Part shown: positions 40,405-48,689 of the stretch, in pieces
Layout of the letters: every line of letters starts with the position of its first letter
How positions within the stretch are numbered: position 1 is the first letter of the stretch
Origin: Candidatus Villigracilis affinis
Lineage (GTDB): Bacteria > Chloroflexota > Anaerolineae > Anaerolineales > Villigracilaceae
DNA length: 64,000 nucleotides
Direction of reading: 5' to 3'
NCBI GenBank assembly: GCA_016718275.1
Contig: JADKEA010000021.1
Location: forward strand, 186,001-250,000
Made by a program: the position numbers and the translations under genes
The notes under the pieces: generated by a model
Told to the model about the DNA's origin: nothing
Databases searched by the model: none
What the model saw: the letters and a program-made list of their open reading frames with translations, nothing else

Positions 40405-41175
40405 TCAGTTCAATTGCTCAAGCATTTGCTGATAAATGCCTGGGGCTGTTGCCAAAATGGATTGCGGCGTGGAAATGTAGTTTGCCTTTCCATCTGTGGC
40501 CGTGACACGCGCGCCTGCTTCTTCAGCGATGAGTCCCGCAGCGGCGATATCCCAGGGACGAAGGGCGAGTTCCCAAAAGCCATCGAAACGACCTGCCGCG
40601 ACATAACAACCGTCCAATGCGGCAGAGCCGAGTCGGCGCACGCCCTGAGTCATCTTGGCGAGTTTCTCGAAATTTTTGAAATTATCTTTTTCGGTATTCC
40701 AAGTGTCATATGGAAAACCCGTCACCAGCAGACTCTTTTGCAATTCCACTGTGCTGGATGCTTTGATCGGCTTTCCATTAAGGAAGGCACCCTGGCCGCG
40801 TTCGGCAGTGAACATTTCATCGCGCAACGGGTCGTATACAGCAGCGAGAAGCATGCTGCCTTCGAAGGCATACGCGATGGAAACGCAAAATACGGGGATG
40901 TGGTGCGCAAAATTCACAGTCCCATCCAGCGGGTCGATGTACCAGATGCCTTCATTGCTGCCCATGGTTTCGCCGCTTTCTTCCGCGACGATGTGACTGT
41001 CTGGAAATTTGGATTGAATCTCGCCGATCAAAAAGGCTTCCGAGGCATGGTCTGCTTCGGTCACCAGATCGATCACACCTTTGTAGCTGATCTCATGTTC
41101 CTGGTTATAGCGTTCACGCAGAATGGCGCCCGCGCCACGAGCCAGTCGTTCGATATCTGTCAGAGTTGGTTTCAT
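40405..41175 (-). CDS. Inositol monophosphatase family protein
   Basis: A 256-residue lithium-sensitive phosphatase fold. VTEADHASEAFLIGEI, the metal Glu in HIVAEESGE, IWYIDPLDGTVNFAHHIPVF (metal Asps) and WELALRPWDIAAAGLIAEEA with the last Asp are all present. Substrates in bacteria include inositol phosphates and PAP-like nucleotides; not assignable here. Start ATG 41175 overlaps the arginase stop as ATGA. Confidence 0.88.
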   Translation of the reverse strand: MKPTLTDIERLARGAGAILRERYNQEHEISYKGVIDLVTEADHASEAFLIGEIQSKFPDSHIVAEESGETMGSNEGIWYIDPLDGTVNFAHHIPVFCVSIAYAFEGSMLLAAVYDPLRDEMFTAERGQGAFLNGKPIKASSTVELQKSLLVTGFPYDTWNTEKDNFKNFEKLAKMTQGVRRLGSAALDGCYVAAGRFDGFWELALRPWDIAAAGLIAEEAGARVTATDGKANYISTPQSILATAPGIYQQMLEQLN

Positions 41176-42077
41176 GAATGTCCATTCCAAATGCGGCGGC
41201 CAAGCGCCGAGAGGGCAAAATCCACAGCGAGGGCAGCGGTGCGGTTCTGTACATCGAGTACCGAGTTGACTTCGACGAGGTCCATGCCGATGAGCTTGCC
41301 TGTTTCGGCGATCAACTCACAGGCGAGATGGGTTTCGCGCTGAGTCAATCCAGCGGGGACAGGAGTCCCTACACCGGGAGCATGCTCCGGGTCGAGTGAA
41401 TCGAGATCGAGCGAGAGGTAGATCCCATCCACATCACGGCTGACTCGTTCGATGGCTTTTTCCACCACTGAGACCATTCCGTAACGATCGATCTGTTCCA
41501 TGCCCATCACCATCGCACCTGCGTTGTTTAAGTTGACCTTTTCGCCCGAGTCCAGATCGCGTGCGCCGATGATGGCGATCTTCGAAGGGTCGATGACGGG
41601 AATTGTTTCATCCCATAATTGCACAAGGCTTTTATCTCCCAGCCCTGCAAGAATGGCAAGCGACATGCCGTGGATGTTGCCTGAAGGCGTGGTTTCAGCG
41701 GTGTTGAAATCAGCGTGGGCGTCGATCCAGATGACGCCGATCTTTTTGTTGCGCGCCGCGCCGCGCACCGAGCCAATGGACAGGCTGTGGTCACCGCCCA
41801 ATACAAGCGGAAAGTTTTTGGCTTGAATGGAGGTTGCCACCGCGCCAGCCACACGCCGTGACATGGGGATGATGCAGTCGATGTATTTCAATTTTGGATT
41901 TGTGATCTCACACATTTCAGCGATGGGGACTTCCACATTGCCTTCATCGTGCACCGAATACCCGAGCTCTTCGAGCTTTCGTTGCAAGTGCGCGTAGCGG
42001 ATCGCGCTTGGGCCCATATCCACACCGCGGCGATCTGCGCCGAGATCGATGGGCACACCGATAATATCTATTTGCAT
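41172..42077 (-). CDS. rocF: Arginase
   Basis: A 301-residue ureohydrolase that splits arginine into ornithine and urea. IDIIGVPIDLGADRRGVDMG is the typical arginase start. Metal-binding motifs: GGDHSLSIGSV, WIDAHADFNTAETTPSGNIH, and LSLDLDSLDPEHAPGVGTPV. Formimidoylglutamase (HutG) belongs to the same fold, and hutI is in the operon, but the RRGVDMGPSAIRYA start favours arginase. It lies between the diguanylate cyclase and IMPase genes. Confidence 0.88.
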   Translation of the reverse strand: MQIDIIGVPIDLGADRRGVDMGPSAIRYAHLQRKLEELGYSVHDEGNVEVPIAEMCEITNPKLKYIDCIIPMSRRVAGAVATSIQAKNFPLVLGGDHSLSIGSVRGAARNKKIGVIWIDAHADFNTAETTPSGNIHGMSLAILAGLGDKSLVQLWDETIPVIDPSKIAIIGARDLDSGEKVNLNNAGAMVMGMEQIDRYGMVSVVEKAIERVSRDVDGIYLSLDLDSLDPEHAPGVGTPVPAGLTQRETHLACELIAETGKLIGMDLVEVNSVLDVQNRTAALAVDFALSALGRRIWNGHS

Positions 42078-42079
42078 GT

Positions 42080-43702
42080 TTATCTCTCCTTTAAAGATCT
42101 TTTTTCGAAAGCCGTCACCCTGTTGCGTCCATTGCTCTTGGACTCGTACAAGGCATCGTCTGCTGCATGTAGGATGGCTTCGCCGGTCAAGCCGTGCAAT
42201 GGATAGCTTGCCACCCCGGCAGAAAAGGTTGCCCTCAGGGGTTTTCCTTCATGTTCAACGATTTTATTCGAGTATGCCTGCTGTAAGCCTTGCGCCCGTT
42301 CGTAGGCAGTTTGAAAAGTTACTTCCGGCATAAGGATGACAAACTCCTCGCCTCCGTAACGACAGACAATATCCCCCTGCCGGGAATTCTCAGTGAGGAA
42401 TTTGGCAAGGTCACGCAGTACGGCATCTCCACACTTATGGCCGTAGGTGTCGTTGAAACTCTTGAAGTGATCCACATCCATCATGATAATGGAAATGGGC
42501 ATGTTTTCACGCGCAGCTTTTGAAATTTCCTTTTCAAGGGCTTCAGCCAGAAAGCGACGATTGAATACCCCGGTAAGCGAATCGCGGATGGCTTGTTCCT
42601 GCAATTGCAGCCTGAGCCCTTCGATTTCGTTGATCCTTGCCTTTAATTCAATTTCCAATTGTTTGCGCTTCGTGACATCATAAGCCAGAACAACACGTCC
42701 GCTCAGTTTTTCGTTTTGTTCACTATAAAGCGGGGTGATGACCACTTCAAGAATCAATGGCGGGTTCCCTGGAATGACCACTTCTTCGCGGGTTCTTTCC
42801 GTGGTGAGAAAACGATTGTACAGTTCGGGCCATTTTCCAAAGATTTCGATGGGGTCACGTCCGATGATCGATTGCTTTGATCTGCCAAGCCAGTTTTCCG
42901 CAACAGTGTTTGCATCCAGCACGCGATCGTGGGCATCCACTACGAACACCATTTCAGGGATATGTTCCATGACCACGTCACGCGCGATGGGCACGAGGTC
43001 AAGCAGGCGGGTGCGAAAGATACCGGAACTGATCAATCCGATGCTGATGGTGAATGAGATCGGGGTCAGGTCCACTGGGGGGAACACCGAAGGTAAAAAG
43101 ATGGAAATGACCTGATAGAAAATATTGGTGATCCACGGGATGAGCGTGGCGGTGATCAAAAAGGCAAGCTGTTTGCGAAAGATATTCCTGAATTGTATGA
43201 AGCGCCAGATCAGGAGCACTGTGGCGATGAGGTCAATGGCGTAGGCTTGGAAAACGGCAACCCCATACCAGGGTCCGCGCTGAATGACGAGCGGGCCAAG
43301 GTTTTCTGTGAGCGGTTTTACCGACGAGTAATATAGATGGAACCAGCGATCTGAAACGATCATTCCAAAAGAAATGAGTGGAACAATGCATAACAGGGCG
43401 ATGTAATACCAGTTCACGGAGCGGCCCTGTCGTGAATAACCCAAAATAAAAATGATCCAGAACACAGGCTGGGTGAGAATGCCAACGTTTTCCACTCGCA
43501 GCCAGAATATTTTTGTATCCAGATCATGCGAGAAGGTGATCATGGCGTAGCCAAACGACCAGACCGCCAGCGAGCCCAGCATCATAATTAACGCATCGCG
43601 TCCTGCCACCTCGAATTTTCTGGTAATAAAAACTATGATTGTGACAGCGAATATTGCATTGGCGACAAGTACTGCCCCAAATATGATCCATCCTATATCC
43701 AT
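42080..43702 (-). CDS. 7TM-PAS-GGDEF diguanylate cyclase
   Basis: A 540-residue membrane sensor. Residues 1-225 give seven hydrophobic helices of the HisKA_7TM sensor type; a TRLLDLVPIARDVVMEHIPE linker leads to a PAS domain (FVVDAHDRVLDANTVAENWL). A short coiled coil precedes the GGDEF domain: DSLTGVFNRRFLAEAL, MMDVDHFKSFNDTYGHKCGD and CRYGGEEFVILMPE, with an intact active-site GGEEF. No EAL domain. It should make cyclic di-GMP on sensing a membrane signal. It sits inside an amino-acid catabolic operon. Confidence 0.9.
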   Translation of the reverse strand: MDIGWIIFGAVLVANAIFAVTIIVFITRKFEVAGRDALIMMLGSLAVWSFGYAMITFSHDLDTKIFWLRVENVGILTQPVFWIIFILGYSRQGRSVNWYYIALLCIVPLISFGMIVSDRWFHLYYSSVKPLTENLGPLVIQRGPWYGVAVFQAYAIDLIATVLLIWRFIQFRNIFRKQLAFLITATLIPWITNIFYQVISIFLPSVFPPVDLTPISFTISIGLISSGIFRTRLLDLVPIARDVVMEHIPEMVFVVDAHDRVLDANTVAENWLGRSKQSIIGRDPIEIFGKWPELYNRFLTTERTREEVVIPGNPPLILEVVITPLYSEQNEKLSGRVVLAYDVTKRKQLEIELKARINEIEGLRLQLQEQAIRDSLTGVFNRRFLAEALEKEISKAARENMPISIIMMDVDHFKSFNDTYGHKCGDAVLRDLAKFLTENSRQGDIVCRYGGEEFVILMPEVTFQTAYERAQGLQQAYSNKIVEHEGKPLRATFSAGVASYPLHGLTGEAILHAADDALYESKSNGRNRVTAFEKRSLKER

Positions 43703-43714
43703 AAATACCCTTCG

Positions 43715-44989
43715 TTATGCCGTTCGGTAGTAGCCGACATCCACCGAGTAAACGCGTCCACGCTTGATGACTTGTTTGACCAGGTTCGTGCCATAGCGAT
43801 AACCAACCTGACGATAATCCGGCACAGACAGGATGAGCATATCGGCCTGTTTCCCGACTTCGATGGAACCGATCGTATCGGACCTGCGAATTGCGTGGGC
43901 GGAATTTATAGTGGAGGCCGCGATGGCTTGTGCGGGGGTCAGCTTCATATAACGGCATGCCAGCGCGATCGCGATCTGCATCGACTCGTTCCACGAGGTG
44001 CCGGGGTTGCAATCGGTGGCGAGGGCGAGCATGGCATCGGCTGCGATAAGTTTCTTGGCGGGGGTGTAATCTTTTTCGGCAAGACCGAACGGTGTGCACG
44101 GCAATGCCACGGCGACCGTATCCGATTTGCCAAGGGCGGCGATATCCGCATCGGATGTGCGCACGAGGTGATCGGCGGATGCCGCGCCCAATTCAGCCGC
44201 GAGCGCTGCGCCGCCGAGGTTGTCAAATTCGTCAGCGTGGATCTTGAGCGGGAATCCCAGCGACCCTGCCCGGGTTAGGATCTGACGCGACTGTTCAAGG
44301 TCGAATGCTTTCGTTTCGCAGAAGACATCCACAAAAGGCAGGTTGAGTCGCGGTGCGTGAGTCTCCCACCATTCCTTTAACATCGGCAGCATGGTGTTGA
44401 CGACTTCGTCGGTGTAGCCCTGCGGATTGTCTTTGTATTCGGGAGCGATGGCGTGTGCGCCAAGAAATGTGATCGCGAGATCAAGCGGACTTTCATCATC
44501 GAGTGCGAGCAATGCTTTGAGCAGGCGCAGCTCAGTGGAAGTTTGCAAACCATAGCCTGTCTTCGCTTCGGCAGTGGTGGTTCCGTGAGCGAACATTTTC
44601 AGCAGGCGCGGACGGGTTTGCGCGATCAAGGTTTCGAGGCTGGCAGTGCGTGTAGCTTTGACGGTTGAGATGATGCCGCCGCCCGCGGCGAGAATATCGA
44701 GATAAGCCATGCCGCCCATTTTCATTTCGAATTCATTGGCGCGATCGCCCGCCCAGATGACGTGGGTGTGCGGGTCCACGAATCCGGGCATGAGGACGGA
44801 ATGCCCGGCGTCCAATGTGGGTTCATCGGGATAGGCATTTCTAAGTTCGTCCGTTGTGCCGACCGCAATGATCTTTTCGTCGCGCACAATGACTGCGCCG
44901 TTTTCGATAATGCCGAGGGTGCCGAGGGCATGTCCGCGCTGCGGGCCTCCCGCCAGGGTGAGAAGTTGTGATGCAGAATGAATTAACAT
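43715..44989 (-). CDS. hutI: Imidazolonepropionase
   Basis: A 424-residue amidohydrolase of histidine degradation, opening the imidazolone ring to formimidoylglutamate. VLMPGFVDPHTHVIWAGDRA has the metal HxH; AHGTTTAEAKTGYGLQTSTE is the substrate loop; PLKIHADEFDNLGGAALAAE supplies further ligands; ALATDCNPGTSWNESMQI the catalytic Asp. hutH, hutU and hutG are not in the window. First gene of the operon that continues to the IMPase. Confidence 0.93.
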   Translation of the reverse strand: MLIHSASQLLTLAGGPQRGHALGTLGIIENGAVIVRDEKIIAVGTTDELRNAYPDEPTLDAGHSVLMPGFVDPHTHVIWAGDRANEFEMKMGGMAYLDILAAGGGIISTVKATRTASLETLIAQTRPRLLKMFAHGTTTAEAKTGYGLQTSTELRLLKALLALDDESPLDLAITFLGAHAIAPEYKDNPQGYTDEVVNTMLPMLKEWWETHAPRLNLPFVDVFCETKAFDLEQSRQILTRAGSLGFPLKIHADEFDNLGGAALAAELGAASADHLVRTSDADIAALGKSDTVAVALPCTPFGLAEKDYTPAKKLIAADAMLALATDCNPGTSWNESMQIAIALACRYMKLTPAQAIAASTINSAHAIRRSDTIGSIEVGKQADMLILSVPDYRQVGYRYGTNLVKQVIKRGRVYSVDVGYYRTA

Positions 44990-45239
44990 GTTTTGCCGCC
45001 GATCTGATTGTATTTAGTTGCGCTATTTAACCACAGAAAAGATTGTTGGGGGAACGATGATATGGAACTGTTCAATTTATTTTTCTCGCGCCAGCATAGC
45101 ATATCATGACCAAAAAATGACTAACATAACTGTTAAGAAATAGCGTTGATTCGCTCTTGTGTTTTTTTATGTACTGGGTAAAATAAAGCCAATTCAGGAA
45201 GCGTTCCTGAGCATATTATCAGAAAGGAGATTTACATCC

Positions 45240-45395
45240 ATGTTATTCGCCCCCAAAGAAAAAGGTCAAGGTCTCGTTGAATATGCGCTGATCCTCGTTT
45301 TAGTAGCTATCGTCGTTATTGCGGCTTTGATGATCCTCGGACCAATCATCGGCAACGTGTTCAGCAAAGTGAACTCCAGCCTCAGCACCGTCTAA
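45240..45395 (+). CDS. Flp/Fap-type pilin
   Basis: A 51-residue protein: MLFAPKEKGQGLVEYALILV followed by a hydrophobic helix and a short tail ending NSSLSTV. KGQGLVEYALI is the Flp prepilin cleavage region, cut after the Gly, with the Glu at +5-type position. AAGGAG lies before the ATG, so the upstream extension to 45159 is rejected. No assembly genes (tad) are nearby. The 250 bases upstream hold no gene. Confidence 0.85.
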   Translation: MLFAPKEKGQGLVEYALILVLVAIVVIAALMILGPIIGNVFSKVNSSLSTV

Positions 45396-45410
45396 TCCAA
45401 TCTTATCAAT

Positions 45411-45445
45411 AAAAAAAGTCCCGTCGAAAGACGGGACTTTTTTTA
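45411..45445 (+). terminator. Rho-independent terminator after the Flp pilin
   Basis: AAGTCCCGTC pairs with GACGGGACTT around a GAAA tetraloop, flanked by A7 and T7 tracts. Confidence 0.92.
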
Positions 45446-45485
45446 TTTTGCTGTAAAATTGCCTGCATCAAAATAAGGAGCGGCC

Positions 45486-46196
45486 ATGATGACTGAACCC
45501 AATTCAAAACCTGTGTATCGCATTGCTGACTTGCACGAATCAGACCGTCCGCGGGAGCGCCTGGCTTTGCTTGGCCCGCAGGCTCTGACCAACGCCGAAT
45601 TGATCGCCATCTTATTGCGTGTGGGTGTGGCAGGCGAGAATGCGGTGGAGGTGGGACAGCGCTTGTTGAAAAAGTTTGGCGGTTTGAGCGGTTTACATCG
45701 CGCGCCGATCAAGGAACTCATGGACCAGCATGCGATCGGTGAAGCCAAAGCCGCGCAGATCAAAGCAGCGATTGAATTGGGGAGAAGGCTTTCGTTGGAA
45801 GCCCCCGAAGAACGACCTTCCATCAACAGTCCCGCAGATGCGGCAGCTTTGCTGCAATATGAAATGTCTGCCCTGGAGCAGGAACATTTGCGTGTTATTT
45901 TGCTCGATAGAAGAAATCGGGTTTTGGAAACGGTGGAGGTTTATAAAGGCTCGGTCAATTCATCGCAGGTGCGGGTGGGGGAGTTGTTCAAGGATGCGAT
46001 CCGGGCGAATGCGTCGGCGATTGTGGTTGCGCATAATCACCCAAGCGGTGACCCAACTCCCAGCCCTGATGATGTGGCTGTGACACGCGCCATCGTGCAG
46101 GCAGGGAAATTATTGGATATAGACGTACTGGATCATCTGGTGATCGGACAGGGAAAATGGGTCTCGTTGAAGGAACGCGGCCTTGGGTTTGCGTGA
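45486..46196 (+). CDS. radC: RadC-family JAB-domain protein
   Basis: A 236-residue protein. Residues 1-80 hold an UPF0758 N-terminal helix-hairpin-helix (RPRERLALLGPQALTNAELI). The JAB/MPN domain has VYKGSVNSSQVRVGELFKDA and AIVVAHNHPSGDPTPSPDD, with the HxHPSGDxxPSxxD zinc motif. Despite its name, a DNA-repair role is unproven. AAGGAG precedes the ATG. Confidence 0.92.
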   Translation: MMTEPNSKPVYRIADLHESDRPRERLALLGPQALTNAELIAILLRVGVAGENAVEVGQRLLKKFGGLSGLHRAPIKELMDQHAIGEAKAAQIKAAIELGRRLSLEAPEERPSINSPADAAALLQYEMSALEQEHLRVILLDRRNRVLETVEVYKGSVNSSQVRVGELFKDAIRANASAIVVAHNHPSGDPTPSPDDVAVTRAIVQAGKLLDIDVLDHLVIGQGKWVSLKERGLGFA

Positions 46197-46198
46197 TG

Positions 46199-46501
46199 TC
46201 ACAGACTCATTTTGACGGTGAACCCGCTTAAATGTCCGGTGGGCTGCTCGTATTCCACCTTTGCCTCATCCACACGTGAGTGCCGTGGACCTGTTTTAAC
46301 CATCTGAATAAATTGATCGATCTGTTCAGGAGTGCCTTCGGCCACAGTCTCGACGGTATCAGAGCCGAGATTGCGCACCCACCCAAGCACGCCTATTTGC
46401 AAGGCGTGGTATTCCACATGCGCGCGGAAGCCCACACCCTGCACGCGTCCCTTCACCCACATGTGCACGCGCTTCACTTCGTCAGTTGGGTTGTTTTGCA
46501 C
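46199..46501 (-). CDS. acyP: Acylphosphatase
   Basis: A 100-residue acylphosphatase, which hydrolyses acyl phosphates. VKGRVQGVGFRAHVEYHALQ contains the catalytic Arg of GRVQGVGFR, and GWVRNLGSDTVETVAEGTPE contains the Asn of the active site. It starts with GTG at 46501, six bases after AAAGGAG, and overlaps the peptidase gene by 20 bases. Confidence 0.93.
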   Translation of the reverse strand: MQNNPTDEVKRVHMWVKGRVQGVGFRAHVEYHALQIGVLGWVRNLGSDTVETVAEGTPEQIDQFIQMVKTGPRHSRVDEAKVEYEQPTGHLSGFTVKMSL

Positions 46502-47708
46502 GTTTTCTCCTTTGGCGTAACATATCGATCGCGCCCCACATGGGAACGACCAATACCAATACCATCAGCAATACGTACGGCGAAAGATTGCGAACCGCCA
46601 CACCCGTGACGTTTTGTCCCAGTACGCTTTCGCGCCAGCGTACATCCAACTGGCTGAGCGGAGTGCCGAGCGCGTTGGTGGCGCCAAGCTCACAGCTGAA
46701 TCCTTCGCTGTAGGATTGGGTCAGGCGCGCCAGACCTGAAGTCCCATATGTCTCACGGATGTAGGTGACAAATGATTGGGACTGGGCATAAGCCAGAAAG
46801 GCGTTGCCTGCGTCGGCGGGGAAAGAGGCGCACAAGCCTTCCAAAGAAAGCAGGGTGTTATTTCCGCTTGCGATATCGAGCGCGTGTTTGTAATCGGGGT
46901 TGGGATATTCTGCCATGGCGGCGATGCCTTCGAGCAGCCAGATCGGTTGTGCAGCATAGGTTTTACTGAGCGAACGATACAGCATCACATGCGCAAGCTC
47001 ATGCGGGATCTTGGTTTCAAGTTCGATGGATTGATTCGGGCCGGGAGCGATCGCAACCAGCACCACGCCAAGCTCAGGGTTGGCATGACCGCCGACCCAA
47101 TCTTCACCGCCAAGCAACAATGTGTTTTGCAGGTCGGGGGCGTTCGAGTAAATATAAATGTCGATATTTTGTGTGGCTGAAATTGGAATGAATTCATTGA
47201 TCGCGCGGATGCCCGAACCGGCGGCATCCAATGCGGCTGCACCGAAAGCATCATCCCCTGCATACCAGTGCACGACCAGATTATCCCGTTTTATTTCACG
47301 CCACGGAAAACGATTGTCATTGTAAGCAAAAGTGATCGGCGCACTTGTATATGTTTGATTATCGTCGAGCGTGGCCTGAAACCAAAATACGATCTGGCTA
47401 AATGGCGGGAACACATTCAGGGAAGCATCATAGGTGAAACTCACCAAACCATCGGGCGTGAGTTGCACAGGCTCCACGCGGGTCACATCTTCATTTACGC
47501 CGCGAAAGAGCAGGGATATTTGTTGGATGCCAATTGGAGCTGTGACCCTCGCCTGAAACGTGATTGTCTTCCCAAAGGCGACAGCCACCGTGGCACCGTT
47601 CACTTCGATTCCACCCTGCGCTTGGGCCTGATTCGTATTAAATGGCAGGATCGCGGCGATGAAAAGAACCGCCATTAATCTGAAAATGATCTTTTTGGAA
47701 GAAGACAT
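46482..47708 (-). CDS. Peptidase MA-like membrane-anchored metallopeptidase
   Basis: A 408-residue protein: signal peptide to about residue 30, a beta-rich domain (about 30-125), then a gluzincin domain with KIPHELAHVMLYRS (HExxH) and WLLEGIAAMAEY, which supplies the third ligand Glu. A C-terminal helix (LLMVLVLVVPMWGAIDML) and basic tail anchor it. It should act outside the membrane; the substrate is unknown. Its end overlaps acyP. Confidence 0.82.
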   Translation of the reverse strand: MSSSKKIIFRLMAVLFIAAILPFNTNQAQAQGGIEVNGATVAVAFGKTITFQARVTAPIGIQQISLLFRGVNEDVTRVEPVQLTPDGLVSFTYDASLNVFPPFSQIVFWFQATLDDNQTYTSAPITFAYNDNRFPWREIKRDNLVVHWYAGDDAFGAAALDAAGSGIRAINEFIPISATQNIDIYIYSNAPDLQNTLLLGGEDWVGGHANPELGVVLVAIAPGPNQSIELETKIPHELAHVMLYRSLSKTYAAQPIWLLEGIAAMAEYPNPDYKHALDIASGNNTLLSLEGLCASFPADAGNAFLAYAQSQSFVTYIRETYGTSGLARLTQSYSEGFSCELGATNALGTPLSQLDVRWRESVLGQNVTGVAVRNLSPYVLLMVLVLVVPMWGAIDMLRQRRKRAKQPN

Positions 47709-47711
47709 GTT

Positions 47712-48629
47712 TTACCTCGCTAGAAAAACAATCAATGGCGTTAATGTAAGCGGACTCAGTGCTGTGCCGAGGAAAACGATCGCAGTCACGAGCGACGGTT
47801 CCAATTTGTATTCGGTTGCCACAACGGTGGTTGCGACGGCGGCGGGCATGGCGGCTTCGAGCACATTGCCCTGGCGCACATGTCCCTGCATGCCAAACAA
47901 ACTTGCGAGAGCCAGCCCAACCAGCGGGCCGAGCAAAAGTTTGACGGCCACGCCCAGCCCCAGCGCGCGGAAACTGTGTGACCATTCGATGCGGGTCAAC
48001 TCCAAACCGAGCAGGATCAGCATGACCGGGATCGCGCCGTTTGCGGCTATCTCAATTGTACGTGAAATGGGCAGGGGAAGTTGAATCGCCAATCCTTTTA
48101 TTATGAGCGCCAGCGCCACACCGTAGATGCTGGGAAGCCTGAATAGCCCCAACACTGCCGATTTCAAGTCCATGTGGCCGATGGAAGCGATCACCACACC
48201 GACCGTGTTGAAGAGAATGGTTGTCGTTACATAAAACAGGGATGCGACCGCCAGCGAGTCATCGCCGAATGCGAATTTGACCAGCGGCAGTCCGTAGTTG
48301 CCCGTATTGCCAAATGCCACCGTGAGGATAACGGCCAGCAGATAAGGCTTTTCCAGACGAAACAGTTTTCCAAATATAAAGGCCAGCGAGCCCATCACTG
48401 CGATGACAGAAATAGTATAGCCAACCGTAGTGAGCGCCTGCCGCAGGCTTAATTCGCTTTTGATCATCAGGTCGAAGACAAGCAGAGGGCTGAATACATA
48501 AAAGACCACACGCCCAAGGGAGCGCGAATCGACGGTGAGCAATTTACCGAGTACAAATCCCGCGCTGCTGACCAGCAGAATGGGGAACAGGTTGTTTGCG
48601 AATGTGGTGATGAGTTCGTTGAAGGACAT
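47712..48629 (-). CDS. AEC-family transporter
   Basis: A 305-residue auxin-efflux-carrier family protein with about ten helices: LLVSSAGFVLGKLLTVDSRS, FGNTGNYGLPLVKFAFGDDS with the family Asn-Tyr-Gly-Leu-Pro motif, and EAAMPAAVATTVVATEYKLE near the end. Bacterial members move malate, malonate or other anions; the substrate is unknown. It ends three bases before the peptidase gene starts. Confidence 0.88.
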   Translation of the reverse strand: MSFNELITTFANNLFPILLVSSAGFVLGKLLTVDSRSLGRVVFYVFSPLLVFDLMIKSELSLRQALTTVGYTISVIAVMGSLAFIFGKLFRLEKPYLLAVILTVAFGNTGNYGLPLVKFAFGDDSLAVASLFYVTTTILFNTVGVVIASIGHMDLKSAVLGLFRLPSIYGVALALIIKGLAIQLPLPISRTIEIAANGAIPVMLILLGLELTRIEWSHSFRALGLGVAVKLLLGPLVGLALASLFGMQGHVRQGNVLEAAMPAAVATTVVATEYKLEPSLVTAIVFLGTALSPLTLTPLIVFLAR

Positions 48630-48657
48630 GGTGGCGAAATTATAACCCCCGAAAATC

Positions 48658-48686
48658 GTAGGGACACGGCGTCGCCGTGTCCCTAC
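48658..48686. repeat. REP-like palindrome (GTAGGGACACGGC)
   Basis: GTAGGGACACGGC and its reverse complement surround GTC. It lies between the miaB stop and the AEC start, so it may act as a transcript hairpin. This type of palindrome is dispersed in many bacterial genomes. Confidence 0.75.
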
Positions 48687-48689
48687 CTG

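Noticed and set aside
41172..42077. Formimidoylglutamase (hutG) because hutI is in the operon
   Set aside because: The N-terminal motif and metal loops fit arginase better; the assignment stays arginase with some doubt.
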